From Puniceibacterium antarcticum (GTDB lineage Bacteria; Pseudomonadota; Alphaproteobacteria; Rhodobacterales; Rhodobacteraceae), in NCBI RefSeq assembly GCF_002760615.1, contig NZ_AWWI01000027.1, positions 1 to 64,000 of the forward strand: a stretch of 64,000 nucleotides of DNA. The letters run 5' to 3'. Positions 53,646 to 61,177 of the stretch are shown here, one piece after another (positions within the stretch are counted from its first letter, which is position 1; every line of letters starts with the position of its first letter). The position numbers and the translations under genes were made by a program. Under the pieces are notes generated by a model that ran no database searches, was not told the DNA's origin, and was given only the letters and a program-made list of their open reading frames with translations.

Positions 53646-54086
53646 CTACCAGCGGGATAGGGCGTCTTCGTCTTCGTCCTTGGCGGCGACCCAGCTGGTG
53701 CCGTCCTTGCCATGTTCCTTTTTCCAGAACGGCGCGCGGGATTTGAGGTAGTCCATCAGGAAATCTGCCGCCTCAAACGCATCGCGGCGGTGCGGTGCGG
53801 CGGTGGCCACCATCATGATCCTGTCGCCGGGCGCAAGGCGGCCAAAGCGGTGGATCACAAGCACATCGCCCAGGGACCAGCGCTGCATCGCCTCGGTTGC
53901 GATCTTGGTCAGGGCCTTTTCGGTCATGCCGGGGTAGTGTTCGATTTCCATGACATCGAGCTGATCGTTCACGTCGCGCACAACGCCGGTAAAGGTCACC
54001 ACGGCGCCCATGTCGTGGCGCCCGGCGGCAAAGGCGTCGGACTCGGCACCCAGATCAAACGGGGCCTCTTGCACCACGATGCGCAT
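53646..54086 (-). CDS. moaE: Molybdopterin synthase catalytic subunit
   Basis: The 146-residue protein has the MoaE pattern: VVTFTGVVRDVN, MEIEHYPGMTEKAL, LVIHRFGRLAPGDRIMMVATAAPHRRDAFEA and the catalytic Lys in KSRAPFWKKEH. With MoaD it inserts two sulfurs into cyclic pyranopterin to make molybdopterin. It follows moaD with a one-base gap. The acidic C-terminal tail (AAKDEDEDALSRW) is slightly longer than in E. coli. Confidence 0.96.
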   Translation of the reverse strand: MRIVVQEAPFDLGAESDAFAAGRHDMGAVVTFTGVVRDVNDQLDVMEIEHYPGMTEKALTKIATEAMQRWSLGDVLVIHRFGRLAPGDRIMMVATAAPHRRDAFEAADFLMDYLKSRAPFWKKEHGKDGTSWVAAKDEDEDALSRW

Positions 54087-54087
54087 C

Positions 54088-54333
54088 TCAGCCGCCTGTC
54101 ATCGGGGGAAAGAAGGCAACTTCGCGCACGCCGGACAGGGGCGCGTCGAAATCAGTAAGCTCCTGATCGACCGCCACGCGCAGCGCCGAGAGATCGGAAA
54201 AGGCGACGGCATAGCGGTCTTCGCGGGCGATGAGTTCAGCGACGAGATCGGCCACAGTGGCGGCATCCGTCGTGATCCGTTCCTTTGGCAGGCCGATGCG
54301 TTCGCGCACCCAGGCGAAATAGAGAATATCCAT
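54088..54333 (-). CDS. moaD: Molybdopterin synthase sulfur-carrier subunit
   Basis: The 81-residue ubiquitin-like protein ends in the Gly-Gly (PPMTGG) that is thiocarboxylated. It begins MDILYFAWVRERIGLP, typical of MoaD, with VREVAFFPPMTGG at the end. It carries sulfur to MoaE. The ATG shares a base with the pgsA stop (TGATG overlap), so it is translationally coupled to pgsA. Confidence 0.94.
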   Translation of the reverse strand: MDILYFAWVRERIGLPKERITTDAATVADLVAELIAREDRYAVAFSDLSALRVAVDQELTDFDAPLSGVREVAFFPPMTGG

Positions 54334-54998
54334 CAGGTTTCCTCTTTCAGAAAGGGGATCGCCTTGCGGAAATAGTCCATGCCGGTGAGCAGGGTCAGCC
54401 CCGCGGCGACCCAGAGCAGGACCAGCCCCACATGGCCGGACCAGATCATGCCGGCCTCTTTCCACCACAGACCGTGCAGGTCCTTGATCCGGCCATCCAG
54501 AACATCGCTGACCCGTTCCGGATCCATCCCCATGATGGACAGGCCAAGGTAATGTTCGAACACGCCCTGCGCAAAGAGCACGGCGATGGCGACCATCTGC
54601 AGCGTCGTCTTCCATTTGGCGAGCTTGGTGACCTTGAGCGTGCCGGCGGTGTCGCCCAGAAATTCGCGCAGGCCCGAGACAAAGACTTCGCGGAACAGGA
54701 TGACAGTGGCGGGCAGGACCAGCCAGGGCGACATCGAGGAATAGCCGACGATGACCATCAGGGCGATGACCACCATCGCCTTGTCCGCGATGGGGTCGAG
54801 CATGGCGCCCATCTTGGTCTGCTGCCCCCAGGCGCGGGCGAGGTAGCCGTCAAACCAGTCGGTGATCGAGGCGCTGACAAACAGGGTCAGGGCGTACCAG
54901 TCCGCAAAGGGACGGGTGAAATACAGAAACATCAGGGCAACACCAGGGGCCGCCAGAAGGCGCAGCGACGTCAGAATGTTGGGTATGGTCCATCTCAT
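54333..54998 (-). CDS. pgsA: CDP-diacylglycerol-glycerol-3-phosphate 3-phosphatidyltransferase
   Basis: The 221-residue membrane enzyme has the CDP-alcohol phosphotransferase signature from DWFDGYLARAWG through GAMLDPIADK (DGx2ARx8Gx3Dx3D). The N-terminal RWTIPNILTSLRLLAAPGV is typical of PgsA. It makes phosphatidylglycerol phosphate from CDP-diacylglycerol. Membrane helices surround the motif. It lies upstream of moaD with overlapping codons. Confidence 0.95.
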   Translation of the reverse strand: MRWTIPNILTSLRLLAAPGVALMFLYFTRPFADWYALTLFVSASITDWFDGYLARAWGQQTKMGAMLDPIADKAMVVIALMVIVGYSSMSPWLVLPATVILFREVFVSGLREFLGDTAGTLKVTKLAKWKTTLQMVAIAVLFAQGVFEHYLGLSIMGMDPERVSDVLDGRIKDLHGLWWKEAGMIWSGHVGLVLLWVAAGLTLLTGMDYFRKAIPFLKEET

Positions 54999-55071
54999 GT
55001 GATGTTCCTATCGCGATTTGTGGGGACAGGGAAGATGCCGCGAGACAAGGCAAAAAGCGGCGCGTTGCGGG

Positions 55072-55803
55072 TCAAGGCCCTGTTCCGCGACCGAGGCGGT
55101 CGAGAAACACCGCGCGTGCGTTGGGCAGGGGGCGGTCGCCCAGTGAGGTGGCGAGCCTGTTGTGCATGAAATGCCCGGTCGTGGTGAGGGCAAGGGCGAT
55201 CTCGGCATTGGTGGCATCGCCCGTCCCCAGCATGACGCCGGGCAGGGGCAGCAGCCGGTCGGCCCAATCCCCCGCGCCCGAGGCGGACACAGCGCGGGCG
55301 GTCCGGGGAGAGACATAGATCAGCTGGTCATTTGCGCCCGTGGCGGCGCAGGCCGTGAGGTCGAGGCCAAAACCCATATCTTCGAGCAGGGCCATTTCCC
55401 AGCGCAGGTAGGCGAGCGGCCAGATATCGGGCTGGCCCAGCAGGTCGAGCAGTGATTCGGTGCGCTGATAGAGTGCCAGATGCGCCTCGCGGTCGGGCAG
55501 GCAGAAGGCGAGCAGGGAGACCACGGCGTTGAGCCCGGCGAGCGAGAGGCGGTCAGTCATGGCAAGTGCTGCGCGCGAGCGCTGGGGTTCGACGGTGAAG
55601 CTGCCGAGCTGGTCTTCGAGCCGGGCGCGCCAGCTGAGATCAAGCTGCGCACCGGGTTGCAGGCTGGGCGCGATCTTGCGCGAGGTTGCACCGCGCAGAA
55701 CGCCTGCGTGGCGGCCCCGGGTGGGGGTGAACACCTCGAGGATGGCGGAGGATTCGCCATGCTTTCGGGTGGTTAGAAGAATGCCGGTGTCGCGCCAATC
55801 CAT
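55072..55803 (-). CDS. recO: DNA repair protein RecO
   Basis: The 243-residue protein shows the RecO N-terminal OB-fold ([37 protein letters not shown]) and the C-terminal helical part ([32 protein letters not shown]). It helps load RecA on SSB-coated DNA in the RecFOR pathway. The usual zinc-finger Cys cluster of some RecO proteins is reduced to a single Cys in CAATGANDQ. It lies in the era-side group of the cluster. Confidence 0.93.
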   Translation of the reverse strand: MDWRDTGILLTTRKHGESSAILEVFTPTRGRHAGVLRGATSRKIAPSLQPGAQLDLSWRARLEDQLGSFTVEPQRSRAALAMTDRLSLAGLNAVVSLLAFCLPDREAHLALYQRTESLLDLLGQPDIWPLAYLRWEMALLEDMGFGLDLTACAATGANDQLIYVSPRTARAVSASGAGDWADRLLPLPGVMLGTGDATNAEIALALTTTGHFMHNRLATSLGDRPLPNARAVFLDRLGRGTGP

Positions 55804-55863
55804 GGGCAGAGAGTGGGGCCGTGGTGCGGCGGGCGCAAGGGGGCGCTGAGTCTCGGGTCTGGG

Positions 55864-55924
55864 AGGGGGCGCTGCCCCCGTCGCCGGACCGGCGACTCCC
55901 CCGGGATATTTAGGGGCAGATGAA
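55864..55924 (+). repeat. GGATATTT dispersed repeat, copy D
   Basis: GGGGGCGCTGCCCCC, then the hairpin GTCGCCGG/CCGGCGAC, then CTCCCCCGGGATATTTAGGG and CAGATGAA. It lies between the recO start and the DUF1491 stop. The middle hairpin is nearly perfect in this copy. Confidence 0.8.
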
Positions 55925-55932
55925 ACCGGGGG

Positions 55933-56271
55933 TCAGCTGTCGAGGCCGGGCTGGTCGAGGAGGTGGCGGCCCTGGCGGTCTTCAACCTCGATCACCCAGA
56001 GGTCGGGGTCAAAGCTGCGCTGTTTGGTGACGTGGGCGTCCATGTCGCGATCTGCCCCGCTGGCGAGTTCGCTCCAGTGGCGGGTGTCGGACAAGAGGTC
56101 GAAGCTGCGGGTGAAGATGCGGGCGTTGCCGTCCAGCGTGTTGAGTTTCACCAGCACCGCGCCGGCCGTGTCATCGCCATGGTTCACGACAAAAGCCGGG
56201 ATTTCATGGAGCGACAGGCGGCGCATGTAGGCCGCCACCCAGAAGGAGGCGGCAAGCCGGGGTTCAGACAT
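55933..56271 (-). CDS. DUF1491 family protein
   Basis: The 112-residue protein follows the DUF1491 pattern: PRLAASFWVAAYMRRLSLHE, IPAFVVNHGDDTAGAVLVKL, and DPDLWVIEVEDRQGRHLLDQ. Function is unknown; the family is restricted mainly to alphaproteobacteria. It starts inside the end of era (8-bp overlap), so the two genes are coupled. Confidence 0.9.
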   Translation of the reverse strand: MSEPRLAASFWVAAYMRRLSLHEIPAFVVNHGDDTAGAVLVKLNTLDGNARIFTRSFDLLSDTRHWSELASGADRDMDAHVTKQRSFDPDLWVIEVEDRQGRHLLDQPGLDS

Positions 56272-57172
56272 TGCCGTCTTTGAAGTTCAGGCCCATTTCC
56301 GAGTAACGCTCTGATTCCTCAAGCCATTTTTCGCGGACCTTGACCTGCAGGAACAGGTGGACCTTGCGGCCCAGGAACTCTTCGAGTTCCTCGCGGGAGG
56401 CTTTGGATACCGCCTTGATCGTGTCGCCGCGGTGGCCGAGGAGAATCCCCTTGTGACCGTCGCGGGCCACATAGATCACCTGATCGATGCGCGCGCTGCC
56501 GTCGTCGCGTTCGGTCCAGTGGTCGGTTTCCACGGTGAGCTGATAGGGCAGTTCCTGATGCAGGCGCAGGGTCAGCTTTTCGCGGGTCATCTCGGCGGCG
56601 ATCATGCGCATGGGCAGATCGGCGATCTGATCTTCGGGGTAGAGCCAGGGCTCTTCGGGCATTTCACCGGCGAGCCATACCTTCAGATCCTCGACGCCAT
56701 AGCCGCGTTCGGCGGAGATCATGAAGGTTTTGACGAAGGGGCAGGCCTCGTTCATCTGCTTGCTGAGATCGAGCAGGACCTCGGCCTTGACCTTGTCTAT
56801 CTTGTTGATTGCAAGGGCAACTGTGCGTCCCTTGGCGATGTCGCTGAGGCGCTGGAGGATGGTTTTGACGCCTTCGGTCATGCCGCGATGCGCCTCGATC
56901 AGCAGGACAACCACGTCGGAATCTGCGGCACCGGACCAGGCGGCGGCGACCATGGCGCGGTCGAGCCGGCGCTTGGGGGCGAACATGCCGGGGGTGTCGA
57001 CAAAGACGATCTGCGTGTCCCCCTCGATCGCGACGCCGCGGATGCGGGCACGCGTGGTCTGCACCTTATGGGTGACGATGGATACCTTTGCCCCGACCAT
57101 GCGGTTGGTCAGGGTGGATTTGCCCGCATTGGGCTCTCCGATCAGGGCGACGAATCCGGCGCGTTGGGTCAT
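56264..57172 (-). CDS. era: GTPase Era
   Basis: The 302-residue GTPase has G1 ALIGEPNAGKSTLTN, G3 VDTPG with FAPKRRLDR, and G4 ALAINKIDKV, followed by a C-terminal KH domain with YVARDGHKGILLGHRGDTIKAV. It binds 16S rRNA and assists small-subunit assembly. In most relatives it directly follows rnc; here two genes intervene. The 11-bp heptamer array lies about 75 bp upstream of its ATG, which suggests its own promoter. Confidence 0.97.
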   Translation of the reverse strand: MTQRAGFVALIGEPNAGKSTLTNRMVGAKVSIVTHKVQTTRARIRGVAIEGDTQIVFVDTPGMFAPKRRLDRAMVAAAWSGAADSDVVVLLIEAHRGMTEGVKTILQRLSDIAKGRTVALAINKIDKVKAEVLLDLSKQMNEACPFVKTFMISAERGYGVEDLKVWLAGEMPEEPWLYPEDQIADLPMRMIAAEMTREKLTLRLHQELPYQLTVETDHWTERDDGSARIDQVIYVARDGHKGILLGHRGDTIKAVSKASREELEEFLGRKVHLFLQVKVREKWLEESERYSEMGLNFKDGNV

Positions 57173-57246
57173 TGCGGGCTTTTCCTAAGATGCAAGTCTG
57201 GGGCTATAGGCGAAAACGGCGCGCAGGACCAGAGGGGGAATCGGGC

Positions 57247-57286
57247 CGTACGGAATGGATATGGAAACCGTATGGTTTTCGTATGG
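57247..57286. promoter_or_regulatory. Second array of four 11-bp-spaced heptamers
   Basis: CGTACGG, GATATGG, CGTATGG and CGTATGG start at 57247, 57258, 57269 and 57280, each separated by exactly four bases. The consensus and spacing equal those of the array at 27705-27744. The array lies upstream of era on the minus strand and just downstream of the DMSP lyase stop. Confidence 0.7.
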
Positions 57287-57310
57287 CTGCGATCGGGGTG
57301 TCAGAGCGGG

Positions 57311-58000
57311 TCAGGTCCGCGTCATGCGGGCCTTGCGTTTGTACGACAGCCGCATCCCCGGGGCGGCAAGGCGGTCTTCGGCGCCGATCCAGGCATAGGC
57401 CAGCAGGCAGGGATCGACATCGCCGGTGGTGATGCGATGTTCATGTTCGGGCCGGTTGAGGATGAGCGAGCCGGGGGCATAGACGGCATTGTCGTTTTCG
57501 GACCAGGCGCCCGCGACCGAGATATAACTTTCCTCGATCTCTTTGTGGCTGTGCTGGGGATAGGTGGTGTTCGGCGCAAACAGCACAAAGCCGAGGATCA
57601 GCCGTTCCGAGCGGACGGGACCCTGCGGGCCGAGCACCTCGAAATAGGCATATTTGCGTTCGAGCACCTTTGGCATCGTCTCGTACCCCCATTCCCAGGT
57701 GAGCTGATCCGAGACGCGGGACAGCGCGCGGCTGAGTCCGCTGAGCACATTGCGTTCGCCCAGATCCAGCGCACGGGTCAGGTGGGCGGTGACCGGTTTG
57801 ATCGCGGGGGTGCGAAAGGTCATTTCCGGGTTGCGGTCGATCACCGAGGACAGGGTGTCGCGCACGCGCTTGCGGTGGCTGCGGATCTCCTTGCTGCCGC
57901 CGGCCGAGCCGTAGCGGTAGAGCGAGTCGAATTCCTGCAACAGGTAGATCCAATTGGGGCAGTCCTGCAGGCGCAGGGCGGGTGTGTCGGGTTCTGTCAT
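57311..58000 (-). CDS. dddL: Cupin DMSP lyase, DddL-type
   Basis: The 229-residue protein has a C-terminal cupin: His150-x-His152-x3-Glu156-x2-Tyr159 in PQHSHKEIEESYISVAG and His188 in RPEHEHRITTG, the metal-site layout of DddL/DddK-type DMSP lyases. Its length and the N-terminal LQDCPNWIYLLQEFDSLYR also fit DddL of roseobacters. Such enzymes split dimethylsulfoniopropionate into dimethyl sulfide and acrylate. The assignment rests on motif memory. It sits between era and a DMT transporter inside the rnc-era region. Confidence 0.78.
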   Translation of the reverse strand: MTEPDTPALRLQDCPNWIYLLQEFDSLYRYGSAGGSKEIRSHRKRVRDTLSSVIDRNPEMTFRTPAIKPVTAHLTRALDLGERNVLSGLSRALSRVSDQLTWEWGYETMPKVLERKYAYFEVLGPQGPVRSERLILGFVLFAPNTTYPQHSHKEIEESYISVAGAWSENDNAVYAPGSLILNRPEHEHRITTGDVDPCLLAYAWIGAEDRLAAPGMRLSYKRKARMTRT

Positions 58001-58037
58001 TGTGGCGGCCCCTGCGGAAGTACTGCATTCTGGCTAC

Positions 58038-58134
58038 AGCGTTTCGGGTTAAACTTGGATCGGACATTCGCTGTCTCTCCCTTTGGTCGAACGCGAAATC
58101 CGATGCCCGTATCTGAGGTTAAACCCAAAAAGCT
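58038..58134. repeat. 97-bp inverted-repeat element (relative of copies 1 and 2)
   Basis: The outer arms AGCGTTTCGGGTTAAAC and GGTTAAACCCAAAAAGCT nearly match as an inverted repeat. The inner blocks TTGGATCG, TTCGCTGTCTC and GAACGCGA are shared with 52591-52666. It lies between the DMT transporter and dddL genes. Confidence 0.7.
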
Positions 58135-58193
58135 TTAAAATGCAGATCGGGCGCTGTCGACATCTTTTGTTTCAGGGGTGGTGATTTTGCAAA

Positions 58194-59042
58194 TCAGCGG
58201 CGCAGGCGACGCCAGCGGGCAGGCAGAAGGATGTAGATGCCGCTGAGCACGATGATGGCTGATCCGACCAGCGTCAGCATATCGGGGCGTTCGCCAAAGA
58301 TCGTCATGGCGAGGATCAGGCCCACCAGAAGGCGGCTGTAGCGGAAGGGGGCGACGGCAGACACCTCGCCCGTGCGCATGGCGGTGGTGAGCGCGGTGTA
58401 GCCCCAGACGCCGCAAAGGGCCGTGCCGAGGATCTTGAGCGCGGCGGTGCCGGTGGGAACCTGCGGCAGGCCGGGTTCAAAGGCGAGGATGACAAGCCCG
58501 GCAAAGGTGACAACCGCAAAGCCGAGCAGGCCAAGCTGCATGCCGTGCACCTCGGGCGGGCTGGTGCGGGTGGCAAGGTCGCGCCCGGCAAAGCCGATCA
58601 TGCCGAGCAGGGCAAAGATGGCATTCGCCTCGATCCCGTCGGGCGAGGGGCGCAGGATCAGCAGCACGCCGGCAAAGCCGATGGCCATGGCGGTCCAGCG
58701 GCGCGGCCCGATGGTTTCGCGCAGGATCAGCGCGGCACCGCCCATGACCACCAGCGGCGTGGCCTGCAGGATCGCGGTGGTGGTTGAAAGCGGCGTGTAG
58801 GCAAGGCTGAGCGCAAAGAACAGCCGCCCGCAGATTTCAAAGGCGGTGCGGATCAGCAAGCCGCGTTTCACAAAGGCCGGATGCCAGAGCGGCAGGCCCT
58901 TGGCCCGCGTCAGCACGGCACAGATCAGCAGGGCGGTCAGGCCGAACTGGACCGTGCCAAGACCGGGCGTGATGCCGCCCGATCCGGTGGCCGATTTGAA
59001 AAAGGCATCTTCGAGGCCGAAGCCGACCATCGCCAGCACCAT
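58194..59042 (-). CDS. DMT-family (EamA) transporter
   Basis: The 282-residue membrane protein has about ten helices in two EamA repeats: FALSLAYTPLSTTTAILQATPLVVM in the first half and PFRYSRLLVGLILAMTIFGERPD in the second. Substrate unknown. The ATG at 59042 begins at the first helix (MVLAMVGFGLEDAFFK), just after the rnc stop at 59075. It lies between rnc and dddL on the same strand, so it may be co-transcribed with either and might serve dddL substrate or product movement. Confidence 0.85.
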   Translation of the reverse strand: MVLAMVGFGLEDAFFKSATGSGGITPGLGTVQFGLTALLICAVLTRAKGLPLWHPAFVKRGLLIRTAFEICGRLFFALSLAYTPLSTTTAILQATPLVVMGGAALILRETIGPRRWTAMAIGFAGVLLILRPSPDGIEANAIFALLGMIGFAGRDLATRTSPPEVHGMQLGLLGFAVVTFAGLVILAFEPGLPQVPTGTAALKILGTALCGVWGYTALTTAMRTGEVSAVAPFRYSRLLVGLILAMTIFGERPDMLTLVGSAIIVLSGIYILLPARWRRLRR

Positions 59043-59074
59043 GAAGGCACTGCCGCGCAGGTTGGCACCGGCGT

Positions 59075-59755
59075 TTATGATTCGACTCGGGTCAGCAGCG
59101 CCTTGGCGGCCATCTGTTCGGCCTGACGTTTCGATCCGGCGGTGGCCTCGACCCCGGTGCCGTCGTCGAGTTCGGCGCGGATGGTAAAGACCGGGGCGTG
59201 ATCCGGGCCGGTGCGGGCGGTTTCCAGATAGCGCGGTGGTTGCTGGCCGCGGGCCTGCGCCCACTCCTGCAGGGATGTCTTGGCGTCGCGGGCGTCTTCT
59301 TCGACGCTGCGGACACGGTCGCCCCAAAGGCGCAGCACCATCGCCTTGGCCGCGTCAAACCCACCGTCCAGATAGACGGCGGCAATCACCGCCTCCATCC
59401 CGTCGCCGAGCAGCGCCATCTTGCGCCGCCCACCGGACAGCATTTCGGAGCGGCCCAGTTTCAGCGCGGCGCCCAGGTCAATCTCGCGCGCGACATCAGC
59501 GCAGGTTTCCTTGCGCACCAGCGCGTTGAAGCGCGGGGCAAGCTGGCCTTCAGAGGCGGCACGGTCGCCCGCCAGCAGCGCCTCGGCCATGACAAGGCCA
59601 AGCACCCGGTCACCCAGAAACTCAAGCCGCTGGTTGTCGTCACGGTTGGGGCCGGACATCGAGGCATGGGTGACCGCACGCACGATCAGGTCAGGCCGGG
59701 CGAAGTCGTGGCCAAGGCGCGTCTGCAGCGCCTTCAGATCTGCCGATAGTTTCAA
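59075..59755 (-). CDS. rnc: Ribonuclease III
   Basis: The 226-residue enzyme has the RNase III signature [14 protein letters not shown] (catalytic Glu/Asp), a second acidic site in [16 protein letters not shown], and a C-terminal dsRBD from [17 protein letters not shown] to the [13 protein letters not shown] helix. It processes rRNA precursors and double-stranded RNA. Its start overlaps lepB by four bases. Confidence 0.97.
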   Translation of the reverse strand: MKLSADLKALQTRLGHDFARPDLIVRAVTHASMSGPNRDDNQRLEFLGDRVLGLVMAEALLAGDRAASEGQLAPRFNALVRKETCADVAREIDLGAALKLGRSEMLSGGRRKMALLGDGMEAVIAAVYLDGGFDAAKAMVLRLWGDRVRSVEEDARDAKTSLQEWAQARGQQPPRYLETARTGPDHAPVFTIRAELDDGTGVEATAGSKRQAEQMAAKALLTRVES

Positions 59756-60588
59756 TGGATCCCCTTGAAGAACCGGTCGGCGCGCCAGGTCCAGAAGTAC
59801 AGCATCGAGCGGCCCGCCGAGGAAAAGACGATGCGATCGGCGCGGCCGACGATGTTTTCGAGCGGCACAAAGCCGACGCCGCCGGTGATCGCGGGCACGC
59901 GGCTGTCCGAGGAATTGTCGCGGTTGTCACCCATGAAGAAGTAATTGCCCGCAGGCACGGTAAAGACCGGGGTGTTGTCGAGGCCCTGGGTGCCGATGTT
60001 GAGGATGTCATGGCTCACGCCATTGGGCAGGGTCTCGGTGAACTTTTCCTTGATGCAGATCCCGCCATCCCCCACGGGGCCGTTGGCGCAGCGCGGGCGC
60101 AGACCTTGCGGGCCCTGCGCTTCGGCGGTTTCCTCGAAGGTCCCGTTGGGTTCAACCTGAACCGGCGTGCCGTTGATAGAGAGCAGGCCATCGGTGACCT
60201 GAACCCTATCGCCGGGCAGGCCGATCAGCCGTTTGATGAAATCCTGTCCCGACACCGGGTGGCGAAAGACAACCACATCGCCGCGCTGCGGTTCGCCGCC
60301 AAAGAGGCGCGTGTTGTCGCCCCCCAGAAAGCCGCAGATGTCTTCGGCATCAATGTCGATGCCGATGGCGGGCAGAGAAACCGAGGGGCAGGAGGCATAG
60401 GAATAGCCATAGGCCATCTTGTTCACAAAGAGGAAATCACCGATCAGCAGCGTGTCTTTCATCGACCCCGAGGGAATCCAGAACGGCTGGAAGAACAGCG
60501 TCCGGAAGATGCCCGCAATCAACAGCGCATAGACCACTGTCTTGATGGTTTCCACGAAACCGTTGCCCTTGCTGCTGTCGGATGCCAT
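59752..60588 (-). CDS. lepB: Signal peptidase I
   Basis: The 278-residue protein has an N-terminal membrane helix ([20 protein letters not shown]), the catalytic Ser42 in [12 protein letters not shown], and the general-base Lys near 119 in [14 protein letters not shown]. The signature [11 protein letters not shown] is in the second half. It cleaves signal peptides from exported proteins. The central region with extra Cys ([19 protein letters not shown]) is an insert seen in alphaproteobacterial LepB. It lies upstream of rnc with a four-base overlap. Confidence 0.96.
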   Translation of the reverse strand: MASDSSKGNGFVETIKTVVYALLIAGIFRTLFFQPFWIPSGSMKDTLLIGDFLFVNKMAYGYSYASCPSVSLPAIGIDIDAEDICGFLGGDNTRLFGGEPQRGDVVVFRHPVSGQDFIKRLIGLPGDRVQVTDGLLSINGTPVQVEPNGTFEETAEAQGPQGLRPRCANGPVGDGGICIKEKFTETLPNGVSHDILNIGTQGLDNTPVFTVPAGNYFFMGDNRDNSSDSRVPAITGGVGFVPLENIVGRADRIVFSSAGRSMLYFWTWRADRFFKGIH

Positions 60589-60680
60589 GTTGCATGCCCT
60601 CTGCCTGACGCTCCCGCGCTACATGCTGCCGCAGGCAAGGCGTGTCAAGCCGCGAGGCCCGCGCCGGGCGCCCCTGTGAC

Positions 60681-60730
60681 CTTCACCTGTCCCCAAATAT
60701 CCCGGGGAGCCCGAGGGGCTGGCCCCTCGG
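60681..60730 (-). repeat. GGATATTT dispersed repeat, copy E
   Basis: In reverse orientation: TTCACCTGTCCCCAAATATC, then CCGGGG, then the CCGAGGGGCTGGCCCCTCGG hairpin. It lies between acpS and lepB. It matches copies A to D in its ATATC and CCTGTCC parts. Confidence 0.75.
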
Positions 60731-60744
60731 TTCTGCCGTTGAGG

Positions 60745-61167
60745 TCAGGCACGATCCTCTGGCGGCTGGGTCACCGGTCGCGCCTCGATCACCACAAAGG
60801 CCTGCGCCCAAGGGTGGTCATCGGTCAGGGTCACATGGATCACCGCCTCATGCCCCGGCGGGGTCATCTCAGCCAGCCGTTCGCGCGCCCAGCCGGTCAC
60901 GGCCATAACGGGCTGGCCGGTGGGCAGGTTGGTGACGGCCATGTCTTTCCAGGAAATGCCCATGCGCAACCCGGTGCCAAGCGCCTTGGAACAGGCCTCT
61001 TTCGCGGCCCAGCGTTTGGCATAGGTGCCTGCCACATCCTTGCGCCGCTCGGCCTTGTGCTGTTCGGTTTCGGTGAACACACGGTTGCGGAAGCGGTCGC
61101 CGAACCGCTCAAGGGTGGCTGCGATGCGGTCGATATTGGCAAGATCGGTGCCGATGCCAAGGATCAT
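60745..61167 (-). CDS. acpS: Holo-[acyl-carrier-protein] synthase
   Basis: The 140-residue 4'-phosphopantetheinyl transferase starts [15 protein letters not shown] with the metal-binding Asp, and has the second motif [15 protein letters not shown] (Glu and Lys). The C-terminal [18 protein letters not shown] is typical. It activates acyl carrier protein with phosphopantetheine. The ATG at 61167 was chosen by homology; upstream readings to 61275 are Pro-rich with no match. Confidence 0.96.
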   Translation of the reverse strand: MILGIGTDLANIDRIAATLERFGDRFRNRVFTETEQHKAERRKDVAGTYAKRWAAKEACSKALGTGLRMGISWKDMAVTNLPTGQPVMAVTGWARERLAEMTPPGHEAVIHVTLTDDHPWAQAFVVIEARPVTQPPEDRA

Positions 61168-61177
61168 GGGAAGGCCT

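Noticed and set aside
56357-58138. 593-codon plus-strand frame over era and the DMSP lyase
   Set aside because: Gly/Asp/Val-rich antisense artefact; both minus-strand genes have catalytic motifs.
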